Origin: Chrysomallon squamiferum
Lineage: Eukaryota > Mollusca > Gastropoda > Neomphalida > Peltospiridae
DNA: 64,000 bases
NCBI GenBank assembly: GCA_012295275.1
Contig: CM022673.1
Span: 21,059,413 to 21,123,412 of the forward strand
Direction: 5' to 3'
A model generated the notes under the pieces. It saw only the letters and a program-made list of their open reading frames with translations, had not been told where the DNA came from and did no database searches. A program made the translations under genes and the position numbers. Shown in pieces: positions 21,833 through 33,453 of the stretch. The number at the start of each line of letters is the position of its first letter. Positions within the stretch are counted from its first letter, which is position 1.

Positions 21833-23180
21833 TAATAATAATAAGTATATTAAGTAATAATAATATTTGCTTTTAATTCGCAGAGTAGAGTATTTCTCTA
21901 AAGTGTTTAATGTTGAATGTTCTCACGTTTTATTCAATAAATTATTTATAATTAATTAAAAACAAATTGAAATTATTCTCAACACACCTTCGGCATCTTA
22001 ACATAGAATCGATGGCAGTGTTTCTAAAAAGAAATTAACTAAAGAAGGGGAAAAGGGGAGATAAGAAAGGAATCAACAATATTTTAATGGATAACGGATG
22101 GCACGTTATACATTTTCGAAAAACTCAAACGACACATTGTTTGAAGCCATCTTTATTTTCGTTATGGTTGATCGAACAGCTTCAGTTAAGCTACAGTAAA
22201 CAGTTTGTATTTGAAATAACGTTTATTTTTCATGTTAATCAGAATAATTAATAATTTTTAAAGAAAAACCAGGTCTGGCCGTAGGGAAAATTTAACAAAT
22301 ATAATTTTAGAAACATTTTAGCATTTCGTACTTAATTAAAAATAAATTAATAAATATGAAGACAGAAGACAATAAAAGGGCATTTTTGTGTGGAGGACAT
22401 TGTGTTTACATGTTTCTGAAACACGAACACTGACCACCTTCAGACTAGAATGAACAGCAAAGATAAAATGAAATCCAGCAGCAATCGTTTGTTTTCAAGC
22501 CAGTTGTTTTTTCCAGAACACAGTACGTAAATGTTTTGTTTTTAAACGTTATTAATTAACGAGTTTAGTATCGATATGTTAAGGTATTTGCCTTGTTTGC
22601 CAAATTCACAAACAGTCTAGGTAATCATTCTAGATAATTGAAAAATGAAATAAAATAAAATAAATAAATAAATGGAAGGGAAAGGTTTCAAAATTATTTT
22701 TAAATGTTCAGTATACAGGAACTGAATATATTTGTACACACAGATTCAGAATTGAAGTCGCAGTTATTCCCATTTAATACTGGAATAATTTTCTGTTTGT
22801 TTAAAACCATGCAATTTAATTGGCAATATAATTTGTTTTTATCGGTATAATTTGGCAGGAAACAACTATAATATAATCATGAGTATATTTTTTTTGTTTT
22901 TCAATTATTTCATTATTTGTACATTATTAATCTTTCTATCTGTCTATCTGTCAGTTTATCCATCAATCAATCAGTCTAGCTGTCTCTCTATCTGTATACC
23001 TGTCTATCTATCTATCTGTCTATCTATCTATCTTACTATCTATCTATCTGTCTGTGTGTCTGTCTATTTATCTTTTTATTTATATATATATATATATATT
23101 TTTTTTTTTGAAAAGTTTTGTCACCTTCTTGTTATTAAAGGTCGTGAAGAAACTTTTTTAATTTTCACTTCTTATTTTAG
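19977..23180. other. Between lectin copies, no gene recognised
   Basis: Starts with the 3'UTR of the first lectin. A short sequence before a GT at 20665 resembles a signal-peptide end (FILAVLIT) but has an in-frame stop and no ATG upstream. AAAT/AAT tetramers and triplets run 21787-21843 and CTAT tetramers 22936-23070. No leader exon for the second lectin copy was identified. Confidence 0.5.
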
Positions 23181-23943
23181 GCAGTGACTGTGGAACAAAT
23201 CTTGCCCTAAACAAGACAACTCGTCAGTCATCGACGGCAGACCTGGCGGTTTCAGCGAGGTCTGTTGACGGAAACAAGAACAGCAGTTTTGAAGCGAAAA
23301 GCTGCTCTCGCGCTGATGGGCCACAGGCGGAATGGTGGGAAGTGGACATGTTTGGTTTCTTCCTCAGAGCGTCCGTCACCATAACCAAAAGTCATTGTTG
23401 TTGTAAGAACACTAAAGTAGTACTAAACTTACTAGTAATAATAATGGTTTATGACGACGACGACTATGATGATGTTGATGATGATGATGATGATGATATA
23501 TTCGTTAGTGGGATTTATTTATTTATTTATTTATTAGCGAAATTGCTACTGAAAATAAAATAAAATAAAATTAAATACAAATATTTTATTTCAAATCTAG
23601 TCATTTGATGACAAGCTGTAATAGTAATAATAATAAAAAAAGAACAACAACAACAAGATGGTAATGAATGTAAAGAGAAAGACAAATGGATTGTTGTCCG
23701 TTTGTTGTATAATTCAGTTTCTTGAGGCTTGTTCTTAGTCTGAGATTTTATAGACCAATCACTCTATTCTTAAAGTCAGTAACTGTTCATGCTAGTGTAC
23801 ACTGATAATTTGTCACACTTTAAAACATTAAACATAATAATTTAATATGGAATTTCGTATATTGTTTTCTATGTTTAATAATAAACAAGTTATTGATCAG
23901 GGATCTACCCATCTACATGCATACATAGTCACATACATATAAA

Positions 23944-23969
23944 CACATACATCATCATCATCATCATCA

Positions 23970-24006
<37 letters not shown>

Positions 24007-24032
24007 CATTATTATCATTATCATTATTATAT
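23944..24032. repeat. (CAT)n/(ATT)n microsatellite
   Basis: Triplet run in the intron of the second lectin copy. Confidence 0.93.
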
Positions 24033-24123
24033 AAAATTATCATGATAAAGCCATTATTTTCATCATTTTATATACTTTTTTGCTCTGTTATTGATCGTAC
24101 TAATGTTACAGCCATAACTACAA

Positions 24124-24230
24124 CTAATATACTACTACTACTACTGCTACTGCTACTACTGCTACTACTACTACTACTGCTACTACTACTACTGCTACTA
24201 CTACTACTACTGCTGCTACTACTACTACTA
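24124..24230. repeat. (CTA)n/(CTG)n triplet array
   Basis: About 107 bp of CTA with interspersed CTG, about 45 bp before the truncated lectin exon. Confidence 0.93.
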
Positions 24231-25840
24231 CTTATTTATTATTTATTTTTTTATAATATTCCATTGTACTTCAGCACTAAGAAATATTACTGTTGAGGTA
24301 TTTCTCAATGACCGGCTGCAGTACACTGATGAAACGCCCACGTTGTGTCACATTAAACAAATGTACACACAAACAAACAAACATCCAGACAGCATCGACG
24401 ACAGCGCTACTATCACTATAACTTATTTCAATTTTCCCTGTTAAAACAATTTTTATTTTCAGATGTCGAGTTTCGACCCCACTCTGATACTGGTTTGTTA
24501 TCAAGCAAAGTTCCATCGAAGCGGTTCCTGCATCAGTGCTGTCTCATGTGTCTCCAGAGCCTCTCTTGTTTCGCTCTCGACTACAACACTGAAACACACG
24601 AGTGTCAGCTAATATCACGTGATAACCTTTCTCTCAAAGCCGCACCATGGATACGTTTAACCATTGATAAAATCTACATTGCATCCTCGTAAATTTTGTA
24701 AATTTTTCTTTAATTCATTCTTTCTTTCTTTTATTTTCTTTATTTCTTTTATTTTCTTTCTTTCCTTCTTTCTTTATATATGTATTTATACATGTGTTTA
24801 AGAGCAAACTTGTTCTCTGTTTCATAATCATATCCAATGAGATTTATTTATTTTACGTATTGCCATGGAAGACTGTAAACAACACAAGAATTCAAATAAA
24901 AGAGCGTTAAATTTGTATGTTTCGTTTGAGAATACGCTGACAAATATCTATATATAATGTAAAGAGATACCCTCTCGAGATCCTAAATAGAATTTTCAAA
25001 ATGAATTTACTCATTTATTTCTATATATTTTTAGCTGTGTTTTATCTTTTAAAATAATTTGTGTTCCGAATTTGACGTTTTATGTAAATAATACTGAAAT
25101 ATTCACGCAGTCTTGATTATTTATTGATGCTACTAAAAGTGAAATAATCAGGAATTTCTAAACAACGATAATCTCAAGAGACAGTTCACAGTCATTAATA
25201 TGATAGTATTGAAACACATGTTTATTTAAACAAACATCAGTGTGCATGACAAACCAGATAAAACGACTATCTGAGAGATAAAAGAGAAAGCTCTGAACTG
25301 CTCAAACGTGTTACTGGTTGGATTGGTCTTCTTAAACGTTTTTCCTACAGTAGTTTATTTCTCATACTGTAAGCAACATCTCTGACGCTGTAATACCAAA
25401 ACAGCCTCTCTAATATATATATATAAAATATACATGCATACATAGACACATACATACAAACACATACATCCATTTATTTATTTATTTTATTTTAGTTCAT
25501 TTTTCAATGATCTAGAATGATTACCTAGAAGAAGAAGAAAAAAAGAAGAAAAACATCCTTTTGAATGTAGCTATAATAGTATAAAAGAAACCGCATTTCG
25601 AACTTTTGAAAAATTCCACTTTTAATGTATTAACTCAAAAAAATGGTCATTTAGAAACACTTCAGTCGTGATATTTCTTAGCCACTTCTATGCAAAATAC
25701 ATATGAGAAATAAAAGGCTTCAATCCCGATCGATTATACCAAAATATTTTTAAAATAAATATCACTGTCTTTCGACGCAGTTCCTTTTAGTCCAGATTAC
25801 AAATTACCACAGTATATATGTATGAATGAATGTATGTATG

Positions 25841-25842
<2 letters not shown>

Positions 25843-25938
<96 letters not shown>

Positions 25939-25944
25939 TCTCTC
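25843..25944. repeat. (CT)n microsatellite
   Basis: About 100 bp of CT with one interruption, after GTAT tetramers. Confidence 0.97.
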
Positions 25945-27659
25945 GCCATGTTTTGCCACACAGGTTTAACCAGGTTGATGAATCGTTACAAGCGACAGAG
26001 CAGACAAGAGAAGACAGGCAGAGAACAGGCAGGCCGGTGTTAGCGTGTTCTGCGGAATCACTTCCTGACAGGGGACACTTTTTTACAAGAAAAATCAATT
26101 AATATGATTTCAGTGGATTGGAAAAAAAAATGTTTTTACTGAAATGAATTAACTAACTATTTAATTAATAAATAAAATGTTATTATTTGTATAAATAAAT
26201 GAATGTTTATTACAAACAGTTTTTGCATACGGTGATTTGTCTGTAGAAAGAAAAGTGTCTGATTTCAGCCAGTTATTTCTGGAACGTGCAAGACTAGAAT
26301 TTAACAGAGAAAGATGACATGATTACCAGATGAATTCTGTGATACGCCTTGATACCACACATAACTACAGTAATGCTTTTGTCATTATGTTTATTTCTGA
26401 TTTATCAGGTTCCAGATATAAATTCGATGTTGAGCTTTTTTTTTTCCTTTTCCTTTTTTTTTCGTTTGCTGTTGTTGTAGTTGTAAGTGTTGTTTAGCGT
26501 TCCTTTGATTTGGTATATAACATTCATTTCGGACGCGATGGCTTGCAGGATCAAGTATCTTTATTTCACCAAGCTGGCTAAAGCTATCAAATTTCTCGGG
26601 ATATGTGGAACAGACAACAAAGAAACTGCTGTCAATGCAAAAAACTGAAAAAGGTGAGAAAAAAACTCAGAAAAATATAAAACATTAAATTCATTAAAGT
26701 ATAAATATTTTATCTAGGTCAAGCTCACACAGACGCACGTGCGCGTGCTCTCACACACATACATAAAGGGGCGCGCGCGAACGCACACACTCTCTTTCTC
26801 TCTCTTTGTTTTAATGTCAGCACTGGATTTATTCTTTCATTAACTGAGAAAACCAACAATATTAACAAAAGTGAATGTGTTTTTAATCTTCCAGCCGCAT
26901 TTTGAGCACAGATAATTAACGTATTATAGCATTAGGGTTTTGTGCAGTTACCGATAATTTTATTTTAGGTTTGGTTTCTTTTCGGTTTTTGGTTTTTGAT
27001 TATTTCTTCTACAGAAATATATAAAACAAATTGTAAAATATCGACATAGTATCGATTTGGGTGTTTAACAAGTTCATCATGATTAGTTGTTATACGGTTG
27101 TAGAAAAAATGGCACCCGGAAGAAATAGCACCCTATTTATTTTTTCTGTATAGTTGCTTTAAAAAAAAATTAAAAGTACTTTTGAAAATACGTTTTTTCA
27201 TGCAGTATTATTACATACATGTATATTAATATATAGCAGTGGTTCTCAAAGGGTGTGCCCCACAAAATTCTAGGATCTAGGTAGATATTTGTGATGATAA
27301 AAAAACTGATTATGTTAAGAGCGGAAAGATATCCAGTAAGAAATAGCCGGTTGTCCGGAAGAAGATTATATACACGTTGTAAACGAAACGAGTTTTGGCT
27401 GATGAGCAAGCGCGGCTGTCAAGGCTGTGCAGTAGTTTACCAGTGACAGTATGAGTGTGATAAATAGCCAAAGTTTTCTTGTGACACATATTCCTATCAC
27501 TGTCACAGTCACTACCCATCTAAAACTTTAATACTTTATGGCATTTTAGCCTATTATTTAGTTAAAAGGAAACGATTGATAAAAGTTTTCCCTCACTGCA
27601 CAATGCACACCATTAAAAATATAGCCTTTGTACCGTTTTTTGACATTGCTTTGTATTTC

Positions 27660-27786
27660 AAAATTATTTATTGCTTTTATTGAATTTGCAAAGAAAATTG
27701 TTGTATCAAAATAAATATACAAATTATTTCTATATTAAGCATGAGAAAATGAAATAAGTTAAATAAACAAAATAACGATAATACAA
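27660..27786. repeat. Dispersed repeat, copy A
   Basis: A 127-bp segment inside the hAT-like element that recurs at 29847-29973 in the same orientation with only a handful of differences. Confidence 0.9.
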
Positions 27787-27867
27787 TATTTTTGAAGAAA
27801 TTGCTAAGACACGTCAGGCTCATACATCTCATCAGCTGAAAATAGATGATGAATAAAGGTATGTACC

Positions 27868-28240
27868 CACACAAGGGTGGTAACTCTAAATATATCAGTG
27901 AACATCTCTCACACAAGGACGGTAACTCTAAATATATCAGTGAACATCTCTCACACAAGGGCGGTAACTCTAAATATATCAGTGAATATCATCAAGGGCG
28001 GTAAGTAACTATATCAGTGAACATCTCTCACGCAAGGACGGTAAGTAACTATATCAGTGAACAGCTCTCACACAAGGGCGGTAACTCTAAATATATCAGT
28101 GAACATTTCTCACACAAGGACGGTAACTCTAAATATATCAGTGAACATCTCTCACACAAGGGCGGTAACTCTAAATATATCAGTGAACATCTCTCACACA
28201 AGGGCGGTAATTCTAAATATATCAGTGAACATCTCTCACA
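27868..28240. repeat. 42-bp minisatellite inside the hAT-like element
   Basis: About nine units of 42 bp (cacacaagggcggtaactct...), with two shortened variants near 27990-28060. The period is a multiple of three; on the plus strand the unit reads GNSKYISEHLSHKG. Confidence 0.93.
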
Positions 28241-28490
28241 GAAGAAAAACAAACGGTACAGATTCCAGACGAGAACCTATTATACCTATTATGAGGGAAA
28301 ATTTGACATAGATGTAGACATTGAGGATAGACAACCTCAGCAGCCTGCTCCGCAACCGATTCAGCCGCAGTATCCTTCTTTCAGTTATTTATGTATGTTA
28401 TTTCATTTTGTATTATATTTCGTAGCATTTTGTTTGCAGTGTGCCATTTTTTGTAAGGCTTCAAGTGTGCCTCGACTTCAAAACGTTTGA
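28017..28490 (+). CDS. Hypothetical 157-codon frame: 14-residue repeats plus unique tail
   Basis: An open frame made of about five 14-residue repeats (SKYISEHLSHKGGN) followed by a non-repetitive tail with a basic/aromatic segment (KRYRFQTRTYYTYY), an acidic patch (DIDVDIED), a Pro/Gln stretch and a hydrophobic C-terminus that could span a membrane. It lies wholly inside the hAT-like element and ends just before its right terminus. I do not recognise it, and the start in the array is arbitrary. It may be noncoding: the repeat unit simply lacks stops. Confidence 0.25.
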   Translation: MNISHARTVSNYISEQLSHKGGNSKYISEHFSHKDGNSKYISEHLSHKGGNSKYISEHLSHKGGNSKYISEHLSQKKNKRYRFQTRTYYTYYEGKFDIDVDIEDRQPQQPAPQPIQPQYPSFSYLCMLFHFVLYFVAFCLQCAIFCKASSVPRLQNV

Positions 28491-28647
28491 GAACTACTAT
28501 ATAGCACCAATCAGCCACTTGGTTTTGCTTAACAAAGTACAGTATTAAATCAGAGTTTAATATTACACATATACACATACATATAGAGACATATACAAAT
28601 ATATACATACATACATACATGTGCACCTACCTACCTACCTACCTACC

Positions 28648-28679
<32 letters not shown>

Positions 28680-29846
28680 TACATCTATACATATATATAT
28701 ACACACTCACATACGTACATATATATGTATAATATATATATATATATACACACATACATATATGTATGCTTTCACACGTACATAGATGAATGAATACGTT
28801 CATACATACAGACACATTCATACAGATGTACCTAATATAAATATGCATAACCATAGTTAAAATAACACACACATATATCTTTGAACTGACTGAATGGTGT
28901 CATTCTGGAGGATATTTTACTGTGGTATGCGTATTAAAATTAGATACATTTGTATGAACATGTCATGAACATATACGTGTATGTATGTATGTATATATGT
29001 ATGTACGTATATATATGTATATGTGTGTATATGTATTTATATGTGTGTGTATTTGTGTAATATTAAACTCTGGTATAATACTGTACTTTGTTTAGCAAAA
29101 CCTCATGGCTGAGTGATACTGTATATTGATATACATCTATGTAACAATACTGCATGAATGAACAGTATTTTCAAATCTGCACAGGTGCCATTTTTTCCGT
29201 CCCCATATGGTACAGACCGTTCTGTAAAACAATATATTTTAGTTTGATTATTATGGAACTGCTTTGCGTACGGTAAGGACTTACAATTCTGGCACTTTGT
29301 TATATATTTTTTTATGCTTCCATATGTCTGTGCCTCCCATTGCCTTCAGATCTAATTTGTAGCGTATCATTGTAAATACGAGAATATGAATGAGTTGACA
29401 AGTGTCTTGATCGACGTAATATCTCTTTAGTCATATCTCTGTGAAATTTGAAACTGACTTCGTCATGAATTATGCCATATGTTGATTAATATAAACACTA
29501 CACTGAATTCTATAATCTAGAGTTCACTTAATAAATAAACAAACTTGAAATTTAACAATACGAAGTTATTTATAACGTAATAAAGTTTATTGCTATGTAT
29601 AAACTATTCACAGGTTAAGAATATCTGCTGTATAATATGGAAACGTAGACACATGTTAAAAGCATTGTGAATATTTTAGAAAATATATTCAACGTGTTCG
29701 ACTGCAGCTGTAAAGAACTGGAGGAAGAGAAACCCAAAATAGAAGTAAATATAATTACTTTCTAACTTTCTCCTCCATTTTCGTTTATCACCTTTTATTT
29801 ATTTATTTATTTATTTATTTATGAACATTTTGGATTTATTTCGCAC

Positions 29847-29973
29847 AAAATTATTTATTGCTTTTATTGAATTTGAAAAGAAAATTGCTGTATCAAAATA
29901 AATATACAAATCATTTCTATATTAAGCATGAGAAAAACAAATAAGTTAAATAAACAAAATAACGATAATACAA
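29847..29973. repeat. Dispersed repeat, copy B
   Basis: Matches 27660-27786 closely. It lies after a run of ATTT tetramers (29796-29820). No hAT terminus is visible beside it, so this is either a fragment of the same element or an independent repeat that had also entered the hAT. Confidence 0.88.
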
Positions 29974-32064
29974 AAACTGAATAACAGAAGAAAAACCTAG
30001 TAACAAAATAAAACAAATATATACAATATGCCAAAATCTTTTGGTAGGAAACGAACATAACAAAGATACGTAACTAAAAATAATGTAAACTCATACACGA
30101 AAACTACTTCTATCAGTTAATGGCAGAAAGAAGGAAAAACAAGAATGGAGAAATATGTATAATAAATAGGAGACGACAAACGGAATGTATTTCTGAGGTA
30201 ACGCCAATATTTTTTCTCTTCGTTCTTTTAACCCACAAATATTTTTAATAAAAACAGGGTATGTGATCTCCTGTCATTGTCAGGAAAATATAAACATTTG
30301 AGGAAAAAATCTGACTGACTAGCATTTTTAATGGGAATCTTTTAGAATGAAAACAATCGTGCAGGGCTAGTTGAACATTATCTATTAAGTAGAATCGCGC
30401 TTTGGCTTAACAGTTCATATTAACAAGAAATAAAGTAACTTTAACGATCATAAATAATGAAGAATTGTAAACTTTCCTTTTCTTCCATATTGGGGTTCTT
30501 TGTGTATGTGTGTTTTAAATCATAAAATATAAACAGGCGCCTTTGGCTTTTACTATTAATAAGAAGTGTATGTCGAAGACGTTGTTCAACCCTTTTGAGG
30601 CCTCAGAGAGAATGTCTTCATCTGGCGAGCTGACACAGTTTGCTCTCTTACTCTCTTCCATCCGGCTCACTGCGACAAACCGCTGAAGACTTTCTACCAG
30701 GTCAGTATTCCTGCATGTAACTCGATAAAGGCGCGTTCATACAGATCAACTTAAGTTATATGTCACACTGAGATTCCGAGTTCTAGTAATAGCTCAAAAC
30801 GTAATTTTTATTTATTTTTTTATTTGTACTAACATTATTCGAATTTGAATTTACAATATAAAACCCGTTTATTTTAATATTAATAGTAAATCGAAAGTAA
30901 ATACGTTGGTTAATACAAGTTAAACAGTGAAAAAGTTCATAAATATCTAAGATTAATGATAAATAAATAAATAAATAAATATAACGGGGGAGGGGATGGT
31001 AATGTGATATTATAATATATGTACGTAAGTTACTCATAATAAGAGTTACTGCCCTGGGAACAAAAACTCAAGACGGGGTTTCAAATCAAAGGGCTTTAAT
31101 AATAGGTAATCCCTTATATAGAAATATTGAAGTACACAACATTGTAACTCTGGCGTCTATAAGGATGACAAATTGATCAGGTTCACAAAACCGTATTTAA
31201 TTAATACGAAGCCTAATAAAGATTCTACAGTTGTAAAATCAGAACAAAACAGAAACCAAACCAAAAACACCTACAGACTAGTGTCGCTGTCTTCACTAAC
31301 AATTATTTAAGGTCATATCATGTCAAGGGCAAGAGTTCAATCCTTGTTATCTGAAAATGTTTCCCTTCTAGACAGCAGTTGCCACATTTGGTCATGTCAC
31401 GTGATTTTACAGTTCCCTGTACTAACGAAATCTCCCAATAGGAGGCAGTTATTTTAACCTATCTTGCTAGCACTTACTCCTCTCCGATTACTTTTATTAA
31501 TTATTTTACAAACATTAAATACTGACCTTTATAGAATAGGAAACAATGGTTATCATTTCTGTATTCTACATAAATAAACTATAATTAGAACAATAAATAC
31601 ATTATGAATACGAAAAAGAAATAAACTATTTAATAAACCAGTTAATAGAAACGTCAGCAAAGCTCCACCAGACTGTGACACTGTTATCTTCAGTGCTGTA
31701 AGTGTTGTTTGATTGTTTGTTTCTGAAAACATTTATTTTCTTTTTGCTTGTGCCGATCTCCAGACATCTTGTGTGGCTTTTGGAAATCTGGGCTGTGAGT
31801 AAGAAGGATATATAATTTCTATAAAAAATGAACAGCTTTTGTGTTTTTTTTAAAATAGTGATTTCCGTTGAACTGTATAATTATTAATATTGAATAATAA
31901 TTTTAAAATATCTTATATTATTTCTTAAAACTTAATCAGTAAATATTCACTTCCTATTTGAGAGATTATTAATATAATCAGTTGTATAGACCTCCCTAAG
32001 AGATATTTGGCATTTATACAAGACCAGAGAACATCTGTACTACTCATTTTCTATGTTAGTGGAA

Positions 32065-32066
<2 letters not shown>

Positions 32067-32122
<56 letters not shown>
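32067..32122. repeat. (CT)n microsatellite
   Basis: About 56 bp of CT upstream of the transporter gene. Confidence 0.97.
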
Positions 32123-32127
<5 letters not shown>

Positions 32128-32159
32128 ATTTTAAAATAGTCATATAATACAAGCTGTAT

Positions 32160-32326
32160 TATTTTTAAGACAATAATTTATTTATTTATTTATTTTTATT
32201 TATTTATTTTTTTATTATTATTATTTTGAAGTTCTAAGAATATTTAGGAATATTTTACAACAGACCCACTTTTTGTTTCGTTTTTTACATTTTAATTTAT
32301 TTATTTATTTATTATTATTATTATTG

Positions 32327-32400
<74 letters not shown>
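32160..32400. repeat. ATTT/ATT-rich tract
   Basis: Alternating ATTT tetramers and a long ATT run (about 32310-32375). Confidence 0.9.
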
Positions 32401-32401
<1 letters not shown>

Positions 32402-32810
32402 TGTAAAGAAAATTTCTTCTAAATTTTGCAGAACCTGTAACTGAATATGAAAGCATTTAATTCTTAGTCTGTATTGATACATTATGTCGCTGATAAATTC
32501 AGTTAACATTGCAAAAGAAAAGAAAACAGATTAATGATATGATATCTACAACCACAACAAGAACAACACAAACATCAACGAAAACAACAACAACAACAAC
32601 AGTAATAATAATAATAATAACAATATGAGTTACTTTTATTTAATGATATGTTGACTTATCGAAAGCGATATTTTAATTTTTATCCAAAAGCAAAAAACAA
32701 AAACAAAGAAGAAAAATACTTGGTGTCGAAGGATTTACTTTGAAATATCTTTTTCTTGAAAGAGAATAAAAAGAGCGATATTAACTTCTCCGTGTAGCCA
32801 ATATATGAAC

Positions 32811-32814
<4 letters not shown>

Positions 32815-32905
<91 letters not shown>
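32815..32905. repeat. (GA)n microsatellite
   Basis: About 91 bp of GA, 260 bp upstream of the transporter start codon. A TTA run follows at 32971-33010. Confidence 0.97.
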
Positions 32906-32908
<3 letters not shown>

Positions 32909-32966
32909 GGAGGCACAGACATAGAAACATATCTATAAAACAAAGAAACGAGGTTTAAGTCCTTAC

Positions 32967-33012
<46 letters not shown>

Positions 33013-33164
33013 TGTCGTTATAAATGAAAATTTATTTTTATTTCTTTCTCTACAGAAATATTTTAGGTTACTGATTTTCATAGTTATTTATTTGCAACCC
33101 TGTTCTAATATTTTTAATATATCATACTTTCAGTTTCAGCTTTTAGTATATTTAACCCAAAAGT

Positions 33165-33420
33165 ATGGAAAGTGACGGAATCGAAGTAGTCGTAGAAGAA
33201 AATTGTATCAAAGTTGAAAACGAAGGAAAGCAGACGTCACTGTTTAAAAAGGAAATGCTGTATAGTGTATCGGAAACACCTCCTTGGTACCTGTGTATCC
33301 TATTGGCTTTCCAGGTTTGAATGTTAGCCGATTAATTATACTGTGGCTTATGAGTATTTCGCAGATTGTAAATAATAAATAGAATATTTGTTTGTTTGTG
33401 TTTACACACACAGACACGCA

Positions 33421-33453
<33 letters not shown>

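Larger units (their letters stand above)
23181..24692 (+). pseudogene. Second F-type lectin/PAN copy with truncated middle exon
   Basis: Exon 23181-23402 mirrors the first FTP exon of the upstream gene in phase and length (222 versus 228 bp): NLALNKTTRQSST, EWWEVDM and the paired cysteines. The binding motif is changed from RVDCC to KSHCC (Asp to His). The middle exon opens at 24275 (ITVEVFLND, PTLCHIKQ), but the conserved Gly-rich strand and the closing LCEVEVFG are absent. A TAA follows at 24443-24445 and the next acceptor is at 24461, so the expected 225 bp cannot fit. The only phase-compatible GT I see (24347) is weak. Exon 24463-24692 is an intact PAN-like exon (CCLMCLQSLSC, HECQL). No signal exon was found. 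Skipping the middle exon would keep the frame, so a short product is possible, but I favour a damaged gene. AATAAA lies near 24895. Confidence 0.75.
27237..28499. mobile_element. hAT-like non-autonomous element
   Basis: Starts CAGTGGTTCTCAAAG and ends with the imperfect inverse GTTTGAGAACTACTA (12 of 15 matching), the terminal pattern of hAT transposons. Just inside, GTGTGCCCC and GTGTGCCTC also mirror each other, as is common in these elements. TATAG flanks both ends and is compatible with a worn target duplication. About 1.26 kb. No transposase is recognised. It carries a 42-bp tandem array. Confidence 0.72.
27103..29197. mobile_element. Long inverted-repeat (foldback/MITE-like) element, interrupted by a hAT insertion
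   Basis: The right arm (about 29056-29197), reverse-complemented, matches sequence on both sides of the inserted hAT element. Outer part: GAAAAAATGGCACC at 27103-27116 pairs with 29184-29197, and the stretch around 27205-27236 (tcatgcagtatt, ttacata) pairs with 29125-29165. Inner part: 28518-28572 (TTTTGCT, AACAAAGTACAGTATTA, AGAGTTTAATATTACAC) pairs with 29056-29105. The left arm carries an extra insertion of about 55 bp. The core between the arms is AT/GT-rich simple repeat. No coding capacity is seen. The family is not identified. Confidence 0.75.
24693..33164. other. Gene-poor interval with nested transposons
   Basis: No conserved gene is recognised. A 37-codon open frame at about 26538-26648 (starts MACRIKYLYF) and a less AT-rich patch at about 25960-26080 have no recognised homology. 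A possible first noncoding exon of the transporter lies at about 30530-30702: a TATA-like sequence near 30526 and a GT donor at 30703. This is weak. Repeats and elements are listed separately. Confidence 0.5.

Noticed and set aside
26538-26648. Short open frame MACRIKYLYF...
   Set aside because: No domain, no splice partners and only 37 codons; no support for a gene.
27866-28250. A regularly spaced direct-repeat array, considered as CRISPR
   Set aside because: Units are contiguous without unique spacers and lie inside a eukaryotic transposon.
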